A DNA stretch of 8,189 nucleotides from assembly GCA_035307785.1 (NCBI GenBank), contig DATGHS010000322.1:1-8189 (forward strand). The letters run 5' to 3'. Each line of letters begins with the position of its first letter. Position 1 is the first letter of the stretch. The notes beneath the pieces were generated by a model. That model did not search any database, had not been told where the DNA came from, and saw only the letters and a program-made list of their open reading frames with translations. This document shows, piece after piece, positions 5,632-8,189 of this stretch. Position numbers and translations under genes: made by a program. The stretch is from DATGHS01 sp035307785. Lineage in GTDB: Bacteria > Planctomycetota > Planctomycetia > Gemmatales > Gemmataceae.

Positions 5632-6513
5632 ATGATTCCCATTAACTTCGACAACAAAATCGCCCTCATCACCGGCGTGGGCGACAATGAAGGTTTTGCC
5701 TGGCACATCGCAAAGGCGCTGCAAGCAGGGGGGGCGAAGATTGTTTTCGCCTGCCATCCGCGGCTCGTAAATATTGTCGAAAGCATCATGTCGCGCGATC
5801 AGGATGCCGAATCGCGCGTCTTGCCGTATGGCGCCGGCTCGCTGAAGGTTGAGAGGATCCTGCCCTGCGATGTGAGCTTCGACACGATGGCCGACGTGCC
5901 GGAGTCGGTACGCAATGATCGCCGCTATGCCCGCTACGGCGAGTATTCCATTCAGGGCACGGTCGATGCGGTGGGCAAGGAATTCGGCGGCATCGATATT
6001 CTCATTCACAGCGTCGCGTTCAGCCCGGAAATCAAGAACCCGGCCATTGCCACGAGTCGGGGCGCGTATATGACCGCGCTGGGCGTAAGCGCCTACTCCC
6101 TCACGTCGCTGTTACGTGCGGCCCAGCCGTACATGGAGAACCGGCGGGGCGGCGCCTCGGCGGTGGGCCTGACCTACATCGGCGGCGAGCGCGTGGTGCC
6201 GTACTACGGCGGTGGCATGTCTACTGCCAAGGCTGCACTGCAAATCGATGCCGCCCAGCTCGCCAGCAACCTGGGGAAGAAGAACATCCGCGTGAACCTG
6301 ATTTCTGCTGGGCCATATGCATCCCGCGCTGCCCGGGCCATCGGCGACATTGGGCAAATGATCGATTACGCAGCCCAGCGCGCCCCTTTGGCGCGGCCGA
6401 TTACAGCCGAAGAAGTTGCCAATGCAACGGTGTACTTGTGCAGCCAACTGGCGAGTGCTGTCACGGGTCAGGTTCTATACGTCGATTGCGGCTATCATGT
6501 GATGGGAGTTTGA
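5632..6513 (+). CDS. fabI: Enoyl-[acyl-carrier-protein] reductase (NADH), plant/chlamydial type
   Basis: FabI reduces the trans-2 double bond of enoyl-ACP with NADH, the last step of each round of type II fatty acid synthesis in the cytoplasm. The 293-residue protein has the short-chain dehydrogenase fold with an N-terminal cofactor loop (TGVGDNEGFAW, 14-24), DILIHSVAFSPE, the catalytic TYIGGER and YYGGGMSTAK region (Tyr182, Tyr192, Lys200; the Tyr-to-Tyr distance of 10 and Tyr-to-Lys distance of 8 match plant enzymes), SAGP (225-228), and the C-terminal GQVLYVDCGYHVMGV. The insertion around 66-100 (ILPCDVSFDTMADVPESV, then RRYA) is typical of plant, apicomplexan and chlamydial enzymes and is absent from E. 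coli FabI. ATG 5632 fits the family N-terminus, but no Shine-Dalgarno is visible because a repeat element fills the region just upstream. Confidence 0.95.
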   Translation: MIPINFDNKIALITGVGDNEGFAWHIAKALQAGGAKIVFACHPRLVNIVESIMSRDQDAESRVLPYGAGSLKVERILPCDVSFDTMADVPESVRNDRRYARYGEYSIQGTVDAVGKEFGGIDILIHSVAFSPEIKNPAIATSRGAYMTALGVSAYSLTSLLRAAQPYMENRRGGASAVGLTYIGGERVVPYYGGGMSTAKAALQIDAAQLASNLGKKNIRVNLISAGPYASRAARAIGDIGQMIDYAAQRAPLARPITAEEVANATVYLCSQLASAVTGQVLYVDCGYHVMGV

Positions 6514-6572
6514 TACGCCCGACCCGCGCTTTGCTTATTTCCCTCTTATTGCTTTCTGATGCTCAAAAGTAT

Positions 6573-6579
6573 GGAGGGG
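6573..6579 (+). promoter_or_regulatory. Strong ribosome binding site for the gene at 6587
   Basis: GGAGGGG ends seven bases before ATG 6587. It fixes the start of the downstream open frame and is the strongest such site in the window. I see no terminator in the 73-base gap after fabI, so the two genes may share a transcript. Confidence 0.7.
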
Positions 6580-6586
6580 TTCGAAG

Positions 6587-8189
6587 ATGTTTCGCTCCGC
6601 GTTCTTCGCTGTGCTGATGGCGGGCTTGCCAGTAATCAGGCCGGTCCAAGCGGACGACAAGCCGGCAACCAGTCCCCATATTGTCGTTCAAATTCAGCCG
6701 GTTGACAAATGGCTGACCGACGGTCTTATCGCCTGCAAATCATTGGCGCCCGTGCTTGCGGCATTCGACCTGAAGGACGCAAAACCCGAAGAACTCTTGG
6801 CGCTCGTGCTGAGCCGTGGCTGGCGCGAGGCTATCGAGAGCTCCAAACCCTGGGGCCTTTATTTGGTCTTGCACGATGAAATCGCCGCCTCGGAGCCGGT
6901 CTTCCTCGTCCCCGTTAAGACGCCGGAAGCGTTCATCAAGCTTCTCGATTCGTTCCACGTTTCCGCCCAAGAAGAAAATGGCGCGTTCACGCTGGAAGGG
7001 GCCTTCTTGCCACAGCCGCTTTGCCTGCGCTTCGCGCATGGCTATGCTTATGCCGCCCTATCGGCCGAACCGGTGGCCCTGCCGCGCTTGGTCAAACCCG
7101 GCGAAATGTTCTTGGCAAAACAAAAAGTCCAGCTCGAAATGAGGACTCTCCTTGATCATCCTTCCGCCAAGTGGAAGGAGAGCCTAGCGGCGCTTGTCGA
7201 CAGCTTTGCCATAGGAGGCTTGCCCGGACAAAAGCAGCTGTTTGAAGCGATCGCCGAATTGATGCGCGAAGCACTTGCCGGATCACGAGATCTAAACGCT
7301 CGGCTCCAGATCGATCCGAAAACGGGCGTGACGATCCTGGATGCCGAATGGAACCCGGTGCCGGACTCGCCATGGGCCAAGCGGATTGCAAAGCTTCAAC
7401 CGTTGCACAGCCGCTTCGGAAAGGCATTCGATGAGGGAGCGGCTGCCAGCTATAGCCAGACTTATGAATTCCCTGGTGCGCTTTACTATTCTCCAAAATT
7501 GGCGGGAAGTATTATCAACGATCTCAAACCGGAACTCGAAGAAATCAAAATCGATCCGGAGAAGCTCGACGCGGTTATTCGGACCGTTTTGCCGTCATTG
7601 CACACGGATGTTTACGACACAGCGATTGCCCTCTTCCAGGAAAACGACAAGTGTTGTGCCGTGTACGGCATCGGGATCAAGGATGGTGTGAAATCGGAGA
7701 AGATACTGCTCGAATATGCCAAGGAGTTGCCTGAAAAAGCGCGAGAATATGTATCCCTTAGCGCTGCCAAGGCCGGTTCCGTGAATTTGCACCGGATCAA
7801 GCTGCCGGCCAAGGCTTTGGAAGACATTCGAAGCGAAGTGCCGTTCTTCGGTGACTCGGAGTTATGGTTCGCTATTCAGGACGATGCGCTGATTCTTGCT
7901 TTCGGCGATCGGGCGAAAGAGCGCCTCGAGAAATCCCTGACCCGATCAGTTCTTGAACCCGCGCCGTTGTTCCGATTGGATGTAGATATTTACAAGATCA
8001 TGCCCTTGGCGGAACATTACCCAGACCGTGCCGACACGGTTTACCGCACGCTCAAAACCTACCAGGAGTTCGCCGGCAACGATGGCCGTCGCGTTGGACT
8101 GTCGTTGACCCGGCAAGAGGCGAACAGTCTGAAGATCCATTTCGAGACCAATGTGCTTTCCATTGTTCGACTCATAGCCGCCTACTTCA
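6587..8189 (+). CDS. Secreted protein of unknown function, 3'-truncated by the window edge
   Basis: The frame is open from ATG 6587 to the last base (534 codons) with no stop, so the C-terminus lies outside the window. It begins with a clear Sec signal peptide (MFRSAFFAVLMAGLPVIRPVQA, cleavage before DDKP at 23). The mature part has no membrane helix that I can see. Around 87-158 the pattern KPWGLYLVLHDE, then EPVFLVPVKTPEAFIKLLDSF, then a strand-rich stretch to RFAHGYAYAAL (148-158) recalls a large group of planctomycete secreted proteins that I cannot tie to a named domain. A similar strand-and-helix arrangement seems to recur later (VYGIGIKDGVKSEKILLEY, then LWFAIQDDALILAFGD), which suggests two related halves. 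The strong ribosome binding site and unbroken length make the gene real; the function is unknown and I do not infer one from fabI next door. Confidence 0.85.
   Translation, partial: MFRSAFFAVLMAGLPVIRPVQADDKPATSPHIVVQIQPVDKWLTDGLIACKSLAPVLAAFDLKDAKPEELLALVLSRGWREAIESSKPWGLYLVLHDEIAASEPVFLVPVKTPEAFIKLLDSFHVSAQEENGAFTLEGAFLPQPLCLRFAHGYAYAALSAEPVALPRLVKPGEMFLAKQKVQLEMRTLLDHPSAKWKESLAALVDSFAIGGLPGQKQLFEAIAELMREALAGSRDLNARLQIDPKTGVTILDAEWNPVPDSPWAKRIAKLQPLHSRFGKAFDEGAAASYSQTYEFPGALYYSPKLAGSIINDLKPELEEIKIDPEKLDAVIRTVLPSLHTDVYDTAIALFQENDKCCAVYGIGIKDGVKSEKILLEYAKELPEKAREYVSLSAAKAGSVNLHRIKLPAKALEDIRSEVPFFGDSELWFAIQDDALILAFGDRAKERLEKSLTRSVLEPAPLFRLDVDIYKIMPLAEHYPDRADTVYRTLKTYQEFAGNDGRRVGLSLTRQEANSLKIHFETNVLSIVRLIAAYF

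Noticed and set aside
5517..5789. A 90-codon minus-strand frame over the heptad element
   Set aside because: Its sequence is largely a translation of the repeat element and the complement of fabI.

Overview
The window most likely comes from a planctomycete (Planctomycetota, possibly Pirellulales-like). The reasons are a moderately high GC content, two ExbD genes in tandem, a membrane-anchored prenyltransferase/squalene-oxidase-repeat protein, several Sec-secreted proteins of no named family, and gene junctions filled with short repeats. This placement is inference; there is no rRNA or other taxonomic marker. All genes lie on the + strand.

Region 1 (1-4486) looks like one envelope module. It starts inside an ExbD gene whose 5' end is outside the window. 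A second, divergent ExbD gene (514-1050) overlaps it by ATGA, and the start of that gene carries a 65-bp REP-like inverted repeat. After a 236-bp gap with a 9-nt tandem repeat comes a predicted type I membrane protein built from two copies of one ~160-residue domain (1287-2699). Next is a 543-residue protein (2788-4419) with a TonB-like anchor (SxxxH in the only membrane helix), an acidic/Pro/Gly-rich linker and a C-terminal PFTB/terpenoid-cyclase-like repeat domain. A strong intrinsic terminator (4453-4486) closes the module. My hypothesis is that the ExbD subunits, with an ExbB expected just upstream, drive the TonB-like protein, so proton-motive force would be coupled to a periplasmic alpha/alpha-toroid instead of a TonB C-terminal domain. 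This is the most interesting proposal in the window.

Region 2 (4643-5494) is a secreted HEAT-repeat-like protein followed by a perfect 32-nt palindrome that may be its terminator.

Region 3 (5504-6513) has a ~120-bp element with heptad repeats in opposite orientation at its two ends. It runs almost to the start codon of a confidently recognised enoyl-ACP reductase (fabI), which is of the plant/chlamydial type.

Region 4 (6587-8189) is a secreted protein of unknown function with a strong ribosome binding site; it runs off the right edge with no stop codon. The remaining gaps are all shorter than 300 bases. I found no rRNA, tRNA, CRISPR array, transposase or replication origin.
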